Positions 30,378-43,175 of a stretch of DNA of 64,000 nt are shown here, in pieces. The notes below the pieces were generated by a model. The model had not been told where the DNA came from, ran no database searches, and was given only the letters and a program-made list of their open reading frames with translations. Each line of letters opens with the position of its first letter. Position 1 is the stretch's first letter. This stretch comes from Shinisaurus crocodilurus (Eukaryota; Chordata; Lepidosauria; Squamata; Shinisauridae): contig CM037879.1 in assembly GCA_021292165.1 (NCBI GenBank), forward strand, positions 116,695,359 to 116,759,358, read 5' to 3'. The translations under genes were made by a program, and so were the position numbers.

Positions 30378-33019
30378 ATATCTGCAGACCAAAAACTCAA
30401 TTATTTTTCAAATTTCACACTTCTCTGATGGAGTTCTCCCTTCTTCTTTTTTAAATGCATACATTAGGGGGAAGTGCACACATTTTTCTACCTGTAAAGG
30501 TGGCCCAAAAACAACTGTAAACAAATAAAAATAAATAAAGATGTGTATGTTAGTGAAAAGAATGTTCAAAAATACATTCTATTAGGGGAAACTGCTTGCA
30601 AAAATGTGTCTATGAGGCAAAATTGCATACAAGGAGTGTATTAGGAGAAATGCACACAAAAATGTGTATAAATTTTAGTGCAAACTTTAAAAATTAAAAA
30701 AAAACATCTCAAACTAATGTGGGAATGGGATGAACCAAACATAAGATTGGAAAAATGACTGAACACTGGTGTGTGTTTAGGCATTTATTGAAAATGTATC
30801 TGTTCGTTTTGGCTTTCCCCCAGCCATGAGCAATCTTTGTACCAGCCGCATGACACTGTTGTGTGTGGCTTTGTTTCTTTGCTTTGTTTTTGGTTGTTTT
30901 TAATTTTTTTGTAAACCACTTTGGGATGTGCTTCAAATGAGAAGTGGTATATGCATATTGTTAATAAATAAAAATGAGGAACTCAGAGAAATGGAAATTG
31001 ACAGATTTATCTGTCCCTACTCCCAGCTGGAGGTAACTTCCCAGGCCAGAACACAATTCAGAATCCTGAATCCCATAGATTGCAGCTGCCCTCCTCAACT
31101 CCTCCATTTCCTGGGCTCTCATAGCCCACCATGTGTGACTGGGCAAGGCAAGGAATAGAAAAGAAGCACCAGTCCCTATTGAACTACATGTACATGAACA
31201 GGGGAACATAAGGCACTTCTTGTGCTTCAGCAAATCGTTTGGGCACTGCCCCTACCAGTGGTGACTTCTGAAATTTGGCCCTGCCTTCCATATCATAGTT
31301 GTAATTTTGCATCTGTTTTGCTTTGCTCCTTCAACTGCCAAGGCTATCCCTTGAGCTGCTTTGGATCTTTAGTTTGGTCAACTTTGTTATATGACTTGAT
31401 TATAGGTGTCTGTCTATATTCTAGCATGATTTTGTTGTTGTTTTTGTTGTTTTGAGTCTTGAATCAGTAAGACAATTGCAGGAATGCAGAAGGAAGTCAT
31501 GTTACATACATCCCCCATTCCAGAGAAGTATGCATGGGCTTAGATTTGTGGTTCTCTTACCTTTAGAGACAGTCGCTTCAGATCAAATCAGCACATAACC
31601 AGAAGAATTTGAGAGTGCTCATAATGCTAGTGCCGTATTGTACACATCTCTTAAATAAAAGAGCATCAGTTAGCAAGGCTACCCTTCTGCTACCTTTCAC
31701 ATAATTTATAGTTAAGATGTTAAGGTCAAAAAAGGGACCCTTACTATTGCTTTCCAACTTTGGCATTTTACATGGGTTTCTAAATGTTGTCAATAACTCA
31801 AAGGCACCAGAAAGGAGACACTCCTTTGCAGAAGAAATGTATTGGGGAGGGAAATAGCTATAGACTGTAACAGAATAAAATACCGTAGGTGACTTTCTAA
31901 GGATCTCTGTGATATACAATATTTACATGGCATATGCCTTGTTTCCCATCATACATCCTTCTGCACAGAGAAAAATCAAACTGACATATAATCACAATAG
32001 AGCACCATCTGTTGCAGGAAACTGGAAGTCATTTTAAAGATAATGGATAATTTCACTCATTTTTAATATACCACCGCATTTATAGTCTGCTAAGCTTATT
32101 TTCCTTATTAAAATTGTTTCAATTTTCTAAAGCTATGTAATTTGTCCACTTGTTTAAATGGCAAACATGACTATTGAATGAAAGTATGCTACTGCAGAGC
32201 ATCAACTTGGTCAGATTTCAATCAATTGGTGCAGGAAGGGACTACAATGGTCATATGGAAAGGGTTGCCTTTGGCCAGTGTTTCCCAAGTAGTTGATTAA
32301 GGTGTATGGTGGGTCATAAAAGTCTTGGTAATGCTGGTAAATTACCAGTAGGGGCCATTAGTAATAATGTTGTCCAAGAGGTTAGAAGATGAGCTCTGGG
32401 TTAGATCAATCTATAGGTCATAATTTAAGACACATGGACATGAGCTGCTGGTGCTGCTGCTGCTACTCTGTGGCTTCCCCTTTCATTTCATTGTGAGAGG
32501 CAGCCATGTGGAAGTACGGTACATATAGAGTGTGCCCTCTATGGAAGTTAATGGAGAAACCCTTGTGGATAGAAAGGTTTATATGCACATCAAAACCATT
32601 ATTCATTCCCTCAACCATGTGCTGGATCAGGATACAAATTCTATTGGTTAAATGCCTCCTTTATTAAAATGTTTTCGCATCTAAAACCAAACCTGCTTTC
32701 TGGTTATTAACTCTAAAGCTGAGAATGCTTACAGATACACACCATCAATATTAGATACTCATTTGAGTATTCAGACCATAGGTTGGATCCAGACTTAGTC
32801 ATTCTTAGAGTAAAAGCATTGAAATTAATGAGGCTTAAGTGATGGTTAATTTGTCCCATTGATTTCGCCAGATCTACTCTAAGCATGACTAAGTCTGGAC
32901 CCAACCCCATGTTGTTTGATGTCATTCAGATTTTGGCATTTCCTTTTTTTAAAATCTTCCTCCTTATATTGCAATAGAAATTGTGAGAAATGCAGGGGCC
33001 AATGGATGAGAGCTAAGAG
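30376..33019. other. Mostly unique sequence, no gene recognised
   Basis: Contains a LINE/SINE-type tail at about 30905-30975 ('gtaaaccactttgggatgtg') and a foldback MITE at 32774-32908 (next entry). Frames up to about 113 codons show no domain. Confidence 0.4.
32774..32908. repeat. Foldback MITE ('atccagacttagtcat' type)
   Basis: 'ggttggatccagacttagtc' at the left and 'gactaagtctggacccaacc' at the right are inverted copies around 'cattgatttcgcc'. Relatives at about 27.62, 48.36, 53.23, 55.69 and 56.83 kb share 'tactctaagtaggactaa' and 'cattgaaatgaatgg'. Confidence 0.75.
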
Positions 33020-33165
33020 CAGGGCTTTTTTTCTGGTGCAACTCACCGGAACTGAGTTCCAGCACCTTTTCTTCTATTAATTGCATTACAATTTAATCGC
33101 CACCTACTCCCGAGGAAATGTAATCCAAGAGTTCCGGTACCCTTTTCTCCAGAAAAAAAGCACTG
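33020..33165. mobile_element. hAT MITE with perfect 8-bp TSD
   Basis: The ends CAGGGCTTTTTTTCTGG and CCAGAAAAAAAGCACTG are inverted; the TSD is GCTAAGAG (33012-33019, 33166-33173). 146 bp, non-coding. Confidence 0.92.
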
Positions 33166-34593
33166 GCTAAGAGGATAAGTGATGAGCAATGAGGTGTATG
33201 TGTAGGAATAGCTTCATTGAACCAACTTCCATTTTTCATGTTTTCTTATTTCACATTTAGTAAAATGAAGTGGATTTGGGGTTAATCACTATATGTCCAT
33301 ACCCAGGGGCAAATACTGCAAGGTTAGGGCTGGCCCTGCTGTTAGGCAAAGTGGCAGATTTTAGAGTACCCTTAAAGAGCAGCAAATTGCCAATTATCTA
33401 ATCGACTACTATATTTTACCACCCTGGTGGAGGATGCTACTTAAATTTTCTGCCTTAGGCACTAAAATGTTCTGAAAGGAAGGCCTTTAGAATATATATA
33501 ATTTTTTAAAGGATAGAATGGTAAATGTGCGCAATCAGCCTTTTTCAAACAAATGATCTTTGTTTAATACTGCATGAATTATACCGAACAATAAACAAAA
33601 TTAACGTTCTCTGCAAAGAATATATGACTATTTCCCCCACAAAATGGAGTATTATTGCTCATTTCAAAATATTAGGTTTAAACATGTACAGCTGTATACT
33701 TCCATAAATCTGCTAATGCAGTTCCTTTCCTGTGTCACCCCATTGCCAAGAATTTCCTTTTTGCAATGTCTTGTAAAACCACAAATAAGTATACAAAATC
33801 CGACATGCTATAGGAAACCATATCTTATTGGATTGACTCTGAACATACCTGAAAGCGTTTTGTTGCTCCTAGAATTTATCTGATATGGTCCAGTGAACTC
33901 AAACGCAGTTGAACCTGACCTTGACATGTTCCTCTTTACCTTCAGGTGATAACACAGAAACTGCTCTGACTCAACTTTGACATTATCCTTAATGCTGATT
34001 TTTTTTTTCTTAAGATACAGAAATAAAGATTAAAAATCATCCTTGACCATCACTATTTCCTGTCCTAAAACAGATGGCAGCTGGATTGTTTCCCATCCAT
34101 ATCTGCTGTCACAGCCAATGTTTTGACCTGAAGCTTTTTGGCAAACCCTTCATATATATTTCATTGTCACACTGTGCTTAAAATTATGCATGCCAGTTTA
34201 GCTTGATCCTGCCCATGTTTGCTCAGAAATCAGTCCCATACTTTCAGTGGAACTTAGTTCCAAGTAAATATGCTTAGGATTGTCACTTTCATTTGTAATC
34301 ACCCATAGAGCCAAAGCAGGCATCCGTATCTAGTGGCTACATCTTTTTTTTCATTTTTACTCTAGAGTAGGTGCAGGAGGCCTGCTCCAGATCTTAAAAG
34401 TCCCCTAACCCTGCATGGTCCAAAGAGTAAAAAATTGTAAAAGACATAGCTGCTAGAAATGGGTTTAAAGTCATGTCTGTTTTGGCACTCAGAAGCAGTA
34501 AATATTGACAGTGTTAAGAAGGTGTTTGGCTTCATGCTTGCATAGAGTTAAGGAGCTTAATCTCATTGGCTTCAATAGGGTTTATGAAACTAA

Positions 34594-34770
34594 AGCTGCA
34601 ATCCTATACACACTTACCTGGGAGTAAGCCCCATTTAATTCAATTAGGCTTATTTCTGAGTAGACATGCCTAGGATTGTGCTGTAAGACTGCAATTCTAT
34701 GCACACTTTCCTGGGAGTAAGCTCCTTCAAATTCAGTTTGACTTACTTCTGAGTAGGCATGCATATAAAT
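34594..34770. repeat. Two tandem copies of a common foldback repeat
   Basis: The motif 'gcaatcctatacacacttac'/'cctgggagtaagccccattt' is followed by its inverted partner 'cttatttctgagtagacatg'/'cctaggattgtgctg'. The second copy starts near 34688. The same family occurs at 41.32, 44.34, 46.49, 47.44, 48.70, 58.28, 58.44 and 60.00 kb among others, making it the most frequent short repeat in the right half. Confidence 0.75.
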
Positions 34771-34865
34771 TGTGTTAGGTTTGCAGTCTTGGGATTTTAT
34801 TTTTCCAGATCAGCATTTGCAGAAGATTCTTCCTAACTAGCACACAGAGTGAATGCATTTTCCCC

Positions 34866-36441
34866 TGTGAAGGAAGGGGGGCTGACTGGACTCTGCCAAC
34901 CCACCCTTTCTTCCCAAGACCCAGAGATCCCAAGGTGCCAGACTGCCAGCCTCAGCTCTGCAGTCCTGACTGGAATCTCTCTCAGGGACTTGCCCTTGTC
35001 TATACCCTGGATTTAGCGCTGAACCATAGAGCAATCACACACGCCGTGTGGGGTAAAACCAAGAAGGTTTATTCAGGTAAACAGATTACAACAAAAGGTG
35101 GGAAATGAGGGAAGGAGACAAGGTAGAGAGACACTTTGGTACAAACAGTAAAGCTGCAAAACATGTGCTATATTAAAAATAAAGCTGGTTCCTTATATCT
35201 CCCAGGCACTCACCAGTTACCTGGGGGCAGGGATGGGGACTCGACTCATGAGTCGGACTGAGTCCCCCCTCTGACTCGACTCGGACTCGAGTCCCAATAT
35301 TTTTAATGGGACTCGAGACTCAACTCGGGACTCGAGACCAAGGACTCTTCAACATCCCTGGGCTGTGCCAGAAGGAGTGCAGAGGAGTGCAATCGCCAGC
35401 AAAGAGTGAGGGTGAAATTGTGAAGAGACCTCACCATTCCAGAATGGGGGGCAAACATTTAGAAAAAATCATGTTCCTCAAATGCAACATGGATAAGTTT
35501 TAGGAAGTACAGCAAGTTTATTTTTTAAAATCATTTTCCTAAAATGCAACCTTTCAGACATTTTGGGTTTGGCTGCCTCTGCCTGCCTGTTTGGGGTTCC
35601 CTGCCTCCTCTGCCTGCCTGGTTATTTTGGGTTTGTCTGCCTGCAGAGTTTTGAAATAAAAGGCACACTTGTGCCTAGAATTTATTTAAGCCACACATCT
35701 GAAGTAGCCTTATTTGGTTGGGAAAAAACCCCATTGATTTTAATAGGGACTCGTGGAGTCAGCTTTGGGAGTGACTCGTGACTCGTGAGTCACCATTTTG
35801 GACCAAGGACTCGGACTCGAGACTCGGGTCCAAAGACTCGTGACTCGAGACCAAGGACTCTTCAACATCCCTGCCTGGGGGTCGGTCTGCTTCAGGGCTT
35901 GTTTCAGCAAAGCCCTACCACACGTGGAGACCACCACACCCACCTTAAGGTCCGGGATGGGTGGTCTTCTTCAGGGCTTGCCTTAGCCACAGCCCTACCA
36001 CAAGAGGAGACCACCGCACCCACCCTAAGGTCCGGGATGGGTGGCCCTCTTCAGGGCTTGCCTTAGCCACAGCCCTCATTTAGTGTTGTTCACTGGGAGC
36101 TCCCCAGGGTTGGTGGCTGAGGTATGACCGGAGTCATGAACCTGCTTATAGCTTGCTGCCTGACGACCAACAACCAAAATCAGAAGCCACAGCTGGTAAT
36201 ATAGATTCTTCCCCCCCCCTCTTTTCAGTAGGCCAGCTGCCTTTAGCCAATCAGGATGAACTTCACCTGGCCCAGGCAGGGGAGGGGTGACTTATGACTA
36301 GTGGACTTTAGAACATTTGCATTTTGCATATCAAAGGCCTGGTCACTAGACCTCAGCCTTTGGGGTGCCATGCCTCATCAGATAACCTCTGTACATTCTG
36401 CCCCTCCCAGCTCCTAGCTGGGATTACTTGGTTTACACATG

Positions 36442-36476
<35 letters not shown>

Positions 36477-36503
36477 GAAACCCCAGAGGCTCTTTTCTTC
36501 ACA
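34866..36503 (-). mobile_element. Solo LTR (second family) with nested hAT
   Basis: On the plus strand it starts TGTGAAGGAAGGGGGG and ends (GT)n...'ctcttttcttcaca', the same edges as the LTR at 11606-12383. Flanks TCCCC and CCCCC agree at 4 of 5 bases. A reversed polyadenylation-type signal ('ggtttattcagg') lies near 35069. A 76-bp unit ('ttaaggtccgggatgggtgg') is duplicated at about 35925-36075. Removing the hAT leaves about 1 kb. Confidence 0.65.
35228..35873. mobile_element. hAT element nested in a solo LTR
   Basis: It starts CAGGGATGGGGACTCGACTC and ends 'gactcttcaacatccctg'. TSD CCTGGGGG is perfect (35220-35227, 35874-35881). Interior has repeated 'gactcgagactcg' motifs on both sides, giving long subterminal repeats. 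The 646 bp contain no transposase. Confidence 0.9.
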
Positions 36504-38160
36504 CCCCCATATTATGAAATTACATCTTTACAAATAGATCTTTTAAATAATATAACCCCCTTCATTTCACATACAAAAGCTTACATAGACAATCTCCTTT
36601 TTTATTATTTTACAAGTTCAAGACACAAGTATGAAACAAAACTGCGTTGAACAGAAAAGAAGCAGTTTCCCTACCTCAGAGTGTCCCAACTTTGCCCAGC
36701 TGAGCACCACAATTAGCCATTTACCCAATGGCAATATTTAATCTGCATTTAATGGAACAGATTGCAGACATGGTTTATTTAAGGATAATAGGAGCATTGC
36801 TAATGTTTACTTCTGACTTAATCAAGGAGCATCACAGAGGTGCACCTAACCAGAGCTCTGGCTTCAATAGAAGCAGCAGCTGTCCATCACTTCTGAAAAA
36901 TCAAGTCATTTATTTGTTCCCTAAATTGAGAGGACTGAATTTAAAAATTTAATCTAACACACTTATTGGGATGGGTGTGTTTTTTCCACTGAAATCCATG
37001 GGACACATACTTAGATCTGCTTCACACAGGATTGTTTTTCCCCTGCACAGATATCACTTCTGCCTAAGAAACAGTGTGTACTACACATGCACCTCATTGT
37101 GTGTAAAGAGCATAGAGCTGCCTTTTTACCCGTGTTAACTGGTCACAGCTTCTCTGTCCATGTGTTAGTACAGGGGTGCAGCACCTCAGGCCCAGGGGCC
37201 AAATCATCCCCTCCCACATGCCCAGGTTCCCCTGAGGGACATGCCCCCTTTCCCTTGCCCTGACCACCAATCATTTGGCAATTTCCCAACTTTTGTGCAG
37301 TTCCCCAACCCCATTCTAAAAGGCTGAAATCTCTCTCCTAAGGCTTTGTCACTGGCATTAAGAGCAATAAGCTAAAATATGCTGGTATTTCAGGCCCCAC
37401 CCCTTTTGGCTTTGGCCCTGCCCACTATTGGAATGCAGCCCCCAAGAGCTTCTCCAAAATGGAAATACTAGCACACCTGCGTTAGTATTTGTTACACCTG
37501 AGCCCTGCTCTTCCCCTGATGAGTCAGAAGTGGCTTATATGTGGCTCCCCAGCCATCTCCCATCCAGTCTGCTTAGAGGGCCAGACATGCTTGGCGTCAG
37601 CAACAGAACCATGTCATGCACCTTCAGACCACTCTCTGAGCACTTCTGGCAAAATAGATACTATGTTCTTCTCACACTATGTTGTAGTGTACACACATTG
37701 CTGTTTTTCTGCAAGGAAACCATATAGGAAAACATCATGTCTGAAATTGCTCTAAGGCAGGAGTGTTGTGTTTGAGGCTCCATTGTACGGTAAGTCATGA
37801 TGTCTGCTACCCTTTGTGTTTAACACCCTCTGCTCACAGTGTGATGAATGGCCCATGAGATTTTCACTGGCCATTGGTAGGATCTTCACCCCATTTTTCT
37901 GGAAATCACTGGCTTGACTTCCCTCAGCCTTTCCACTTAGGGAACTCATAAACTCATGGCCAAAATAAGAGGGCAACTGTCAAGGAGAAAAACACTCTAC
38001 ATGGTCCATTACCAGTTCTGCAAGACAGATAACTGGAGGAGCAGGAAGAGGAACACAGGCAAGACTCAAAGGCCAGCTGGTAGGTAGGTCATAGTCAGCA
38101 ATGGCAGCAGCCAACCGCTGGCTCAAATGGGAGTGCGGAGCACTTGGAGACGAGTGGCTG
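36504..38160. other. Mostly unique sequence, no gene recognised
   Basis: No complete mobile element or exon seen. Open frames of up to about 99 codons (37428-37727) lack domains. Confidence 0.4.
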
Positions 38161-38167
38161 GCTACAC

Positions 38168-38272
38168 CCCAGGCTCCAACCACTTCAAAAAATACAGCGC
38201 TCTCAAGTGGGAAGGGGGGGCGCTAAATATCTGATCTTGCCTAGGACACCAAACTGCCTTGCACCGGTCCTG
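38168..38272 (-). mobile_element. Half element of the CAGGACCGGTGC hAT family
   Basis: Minus-strand start CAGGACCGGTGCAAGGCAGT, then 'tatttagcgcccccccttcc'. It aligns with the first ~100 bp of the element at 39067-39233; the other end is missing. Confidence 0.75.
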
Positions 38273-38938
38273 ACGAGGTCAACACATCTTGGAAATAATT
38301 TGATTTCTGGGAACTGTTAAACTGTTACAGTGCAACCCAATGCATGAGTTCAGTGGGGCTCAATCCCAGATAAGTGGGTGTAAGAATATAACCTTAAACC
38401 AGGGGTGGGCAACGTATCATCCTAGTGGCCCTTGAAGCCCTCTGCATGTGATCAGTTCAAACCTCTGAAGGGTGATCTGTCCCTTCCCTGCCAGCCAGTT
38501 GCATGGGAAGGACAAAGGGAAGAGAGAAAAGGGGGTGGCTTAAAGAGAAAGAGAAAAGGGGGGACCCACCCACTTTAGGCTCTGGTCCTTTAGGCTCTGC
38601 CCACTTTAGGCTCTGCCCACTGCTGGCTTTGGCCCTGTGCACCACCCACATGTAGTCCCTGACAGGTTACCCACAAGGGAATGCGACTCTCAACAGAGAA
38701 AAGCTTGCCCACCCCTGCCTTAGGCTAACTGATGCCTGCCTCCTCCCAGATAGCTTCAGAGGCACCTGGGCCACTTGCATATAGGGCAAACCTATGCATG
38801 TTATTTAGAAGTAACTCTCACTGTTTTGAAAGCCTTTAGGATTGCAGCCCAGAAAGAAAGAAGATATAAGAGGTTGATGGGCAATTGTTTTGCCAGGAAG
38901 TAATATTATGGATGCTTATGAGAATTCTCCCTGGCAAC

Positions 38939-39393
38939 CAGCACCAGCCAAGACATTTTGCTGCCTGAGGTGAAGAACAAAATGGCACCCCCTTCCCATT
39001 CCATGTACAAAAGCCAACTGGACTAATAAGTTGATTCTTTCCTCAACACTGGCTGTGGGACAGCATCAGGACCGGTGCAAGGCAGTTTGGTGCCCTAGGC
39101 AAGACCAGATATTTAGCGCCCCCCCCTTCCCACTTGAGACCGCTGTATTTTTTTTTCAAGGCGTTTCTGGCACCCCCTTTAGCCTTGCACCCTAGGCAGC
39201 TGCCTAGTTGGCCTAATGGTAGCACCGGCCCTGGACAGCATCCTTCACCACACCAGAAGGCAGCATGCTAGCTTAGTGGGCACAGGGCAGGCTGTGCAGC
39301 ACACAGCTCTCCTCTCCAACACCTTGCTGCCACCTCCCAGCATCTGCCACCTGAGGGGACTGCCTCAGTCTGCCTAATGATAGTGCCGGCTCT
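38939..39393. mobile_element. Older hAT element split by a younger one
   Basis: The left end CAGCACCAGCCAAGAC and the right end (inward) CAGAGCCGGCACTATC are hAT-like. Flanks CTGGCAAC and ATGGAAAC agree at 6 of 8 positions. Both subterminal regions carry 'gctgcctgagg'/'actgaggcag'. It is interrupted at 39067-39233. Confidence 0.55.
39067..39233. mobile_element. Complete 167-bp hAT MITE with perfect TSD
   Basis: Ends CAGGACCGGTGCAAGG and (inward) CAGGGCCGGTGCTACC; TSD GACAGCAT (39059-39066, 39234-39241). It serves as the reference for the orphan terminus at 21206-21268. Confidence 0.92.
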
Positions 39394-39627
39394 GATGGAA
39401 ACATTTAGAAAGGGCTGGCCAGGATCCATCAAAGTCAATAGGGGCTGGGGCAGCTTGCTGAGCAGAGGTTCCATGTTCCTCCATCGCCCCCCATCCCAGG
39501 ATGCTATTTGCTATTAAAGGTTTTGCTGTCGGCTTACTACATACTAAACTTAATTCCTCACAGAGCTGTTGGAGAGATTAAAGAAAGGGGGACACATACA
39601 CTGCCCTTGCTGGAGGAAGGCTGGGAT

Positions 39628-39790
39628 TCATAGATTCATAGATTCATAGATTTTTAGAGTTGGAAGGAGCCTACAAGGCTATCGAGTCCAACCCCCTGCT
39701 CAATGCAGGAAACTAGAGGAGGGGTCTCCCATCCAAGTAACAACCAGGCTTGACCCTGCTTAGCTTTCCACACTCAGACAAGCTGAAAAT
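39628..39790 (-). repeat. 5S-rRNA-derived SINE, reverse
   Basis: 'gggtctcccatccaagtaac' and 'ctgcttagctttcc' are the reverse complement of the 5S rRNA internal promoter region. This is fused to a tail with 'ttagagttggaaggagccta' and an ATTCATAG run. See the plus-strand copy at 51690-51842. Confidence 0.8.
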
Positions 39791-40389
39791 GTAATTCATG
39801 ATGAGAAATAATAATAATCTGGAGGAAAACTGCATCATCTTTCCAGTGTCCAGACTCCAGCTCTGAACAACCTTTCACCTGTCTTATAAACCAAAGGGAG
39901 CTGAATGTGCCCTAAATATAGGAGAGCCAAAGAAAGAGCAGGCTTAGTAAGATACTATGCTTGGACCACAAAGGCTGAGTCCGGATCACAACTTAGAAAC
40001 ACGGCTTGCAGCCTTATGGTAAATCAGACCGATAGTCCATCCAGCACAGACAATAGTCAGGTATGGTAGGAGTTGCAGTCCAAAACATCTGGAGAGCAGC
40101 AGGTTGCCTACATTACTCCTCTCAGCAGCCGAGCCGGCATGGCAAATGGTCAGGGACTGTGGGAGGTGTCCAAAACATCTAGACTTGGAACCAGGGATTG
40201 TTATCCAATCTTAGTCTACTCTATAACTTAACTCCCATACATTCCAATGGGTCTACTCTAAAAGTAGGACTAACACTGGATACAACCCCAGGCTGCCAAC
40301 CAACAGGACCAGAGGATTCTTCTTTGCATTAGCAGGTTTGTTTGTTTTTTAAATGAATGCAAATAGCGTCAAGCGGGGGTGAGTGTTGA

Positions 40390-41110
40390 GGGACTTTTAA
40401 TTATCCTAATGGCAGGAGGATGGGATGGGGGGGGAGGAATTTAACCCTCTTCTCCCCTGTGCCGGCCAGAGGAAATCCTTCTGTTGAAGCTGCGAATTGC
40501 ATGAGGAGGAACCTGGGCTTGGAGCTAGCAGATCAGGCCTCCCGTCTGTCCTGGGCTCCTTCTGCGGCCACGGGCACGCGCTGTTTGCCTCAGCTGCTCT
40601 TCGCCGTCAGTGAAGTCCGCCTTGCCGCACCCCCACCCCCAGATAAACCTCTTCCTGCAGGAAGCCATTCGCCTCGCCGCTGCAGCTGGCTGCCTGGATT
40701 AGTATGCCTGTGTTTGCTTGTTTGTGTGTGCGTCGTCGCCCCCCCCCCCCCCCCCGTTGCGGAGCTGACGTCTGAGAATCAGCATCGCAGGCCAAATAGT
40801 TTTGTACAGGAGCTGCACAGCCGCAGGACAGGCGGACATGAAAAGACACGTCGGGGAATCGGTCCAGTTTGTCGCCAGTAACAGCGGCTGACATCATCCG
40901 AGGGGACGTCGCGGAATCTCCGGGTGGGCGCGAAGGAGAGGAGGACAAGCCCAATGCAGGCTACGGAAAAGGCCCAGGATCGCATTAGGCTCTCCGCTTT
41001 TACTCCTTCCTCCGGCTGGGCGCTGCTGTGTTGCGCAGCTATCCTCTCTTTCCCCCTCTCTCTTTAGAGCGCGCGCGCGCGCACCTCAGCGCACCCTCAC
41101 AATCTCCATT
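40390..41110. other. CpG-rich stretch, possible orphan CpG island
   Basis: CpG dinucleotides are dense between about 40490 and 41100 ('gggacgtcgcggaatctccg', 'gagcgcgcgcgcgcgcacct'), far above neighbouring DNA. It contains a long poly-C run near 40740-40755. No hAT-type ends were found around it, unlike the CpG islands at 18-21 kb. On the minus strand an ATG at 40985 opens a frame whose start is hydrophobic (SVACIGLVLLSFAP), but no gene is recognised. Confidence 0.45.
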
Positions 41111-41299
41111 TGAGTGGTCTGAATTTGTTCCGGGAATCGACTCTTGTTAATTAGGGTTTTCAGAGGCAAAGAAGTGTCGGTCAGTGAAAGTTTGGCCTCT
41201 GGGGAATCGAGAGGCCCGTGGGAAATCCTTGTTCTGGTCTTGGGTACCTGGCTGCGTGGTGGAAATGGCAGCCCAATCTTAAATACGTGGCTCTACTTC

Positions 41300-43090
41300 C
41301 CGGTAGGAGTGCTTAGAATTGTAATCCTACGCATGTTTACTTGGAAGTAAGTTCCCTTGAGTTCAGTGAGGCTTACTCCCAGGTAAGTGTGCATAGGACT
41401 GCAGGGTTAGGGACGGTCAAATCCTATGCATATTTACTCGGAACCAAGACAGTCTTTCTGAGTTCAGTGGGGCTTCTTTTCAAGTAAGTGTGCAAAGGAG
41501 CCTTCCCCGACCTGGTACTCTCTCTGGGTGTTTGATTACAACACCCATCATGCCCTGCCATGCAGCCATTCCCCAACTGGTGCTCTCCCGATGTGTTGGA
41601 CTACAACTCCCATCATATCCACCCACCCCCAGTGGCTGAGGAAAGATGGGATTTGTAATACAACACATCGGGAGGGCCAAGTTGGACAAAGCTGCTCTGG
41701 TTACTATTCATCTGGAACCAAAGTGGAGGCTGGTGATGCCATTGTCAATGGGGCTGCATATCCGCTCCAGGTTTTATTCTGAACTTTGAAGGCGCTGTCC
41801 ATAGTGCTGAACCCTATCCCTAAAATAGGTTCAGCGTCATAGATATCTCCTTTAAAGTTGGTAGTGAAATCCGGAGCGGATATGCAGTCCCGCTGACAAT
41901 GGAGTCAGCAGCCTCCTGCCATATCATAAACGGGCGTAAAAAAAATGCGCATCATTGCAGTATTCCGGGCATGGACGCGAATACTTAATGCGAAATGCCG
42001 GATGCGCAGTACAAAGGATTTCATCCCAGATGTTATGCTCATTATGAACAGGGACCTTGTTATTATTGAGCGAATATGACAGGCAGCCCGACGGGCAAGA
42101 TAAGGGTATAAGGTAGGATACCTGAATTTCCGATGAGCCGGGTCTCACTGGAGTCAAAGGGTAAAATCCAACATTCAGTAGGACTAACTTAAGTCCCATT
42201 CATTTCAGTGATTCAACTCTAAGTAGGATTTAGGTTGGATTTTTACCCAAACAAACTAGCAGGGCCTTAAACACGTTCGCTTGGAAATAAACCCCGTTGA
42301 TTTCGGCGAAACGTAACATGCAAGTAAATGTGTCCGGCACCCCACACCAACCTGGGCCCTTGGATACAAGCGCTGTGGCCTAATTAGCACGTGGGAATCA
42401 ACTAAAGGGAAAATAATGGATAGCTTTATTTATTCTGGATTCTGTCTAAACCTATCGCAATTTTCATAAAGAAAGCAGGTAAAGACTTGGGGCTCCCGTT
42501 CTATGGACACTTACCTGGAAGTAAGCTACATTTGAACTCCATGGGAGTTGCTTCCATACACAGACTAGCGCTGTGAATTGATATACAGAAAAAGGAAGAA
42601 ATCAGTTTCAAAAGCGAAGGGGCATCCTAACCATTCACATTAAAAGAACCGTGTCAAATCAGCCTTCCTGGCGCCATTTGCACCAGATATGAGTGCTGTT
42701 AATTTGTCATAGGACTGGCGAGAGAAATCAAACCTACATTCTAACCAGTGTAGGTTGTGCAGCCATATTATAGAGTATTTAAGCAAACAAAGAAACAAAA
42801 AAAAATTCAAGGGGGTGGGGGTGGAAACCGCTTTGAGCCTCACAAGTGAATTCGGCTGCAGTCTTCTACTCACCTGGGAGTTAGCCCCGGTGATCTCACG
42901 GAGACTTGAGTAGACCAGGATAAGATCGAGTTATATAACTCCCTCCCCAGTGACCTTCGCCGTGCCCCCTCTTTGATGAGCTTCCGCCCTGCATTAAAAA
43001 CTTGGTTTTTCAGGCGGGAATATGGGGTGGGTTAGGATTTTTTTAAAAAAATTATACTGTTTTAACTGTATTTTAATTCTGTTTTATTAT
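41300..43090. other. Intergenic with foldback repeats
   Basis: Foldback copies lie at about 41316-41402 and 41512-41690 ('acaacacccatcatgccctg', 'tgttggactacaactcccat'). The remainder looks unique. No gene recognised. Confidence 0.4.
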
Positions 43091-43094
43091 TGTA

Positions 43095-43175
43095 TTTTAT
43101 TGATTGTACATCACCTAGGGTGGCCGGGTAGCCGGCCAGGTGGGCGATTCAAGAATGTAATGAATAAATAAATAA
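43095..43175 (+). repeat. LINE 3' tail
   Basis: 'gattgtacatcacctagggt', 'aggtgggcgattcaag', then AAATA repeat. Same family as 28215-28475. Confidence 0.55.
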
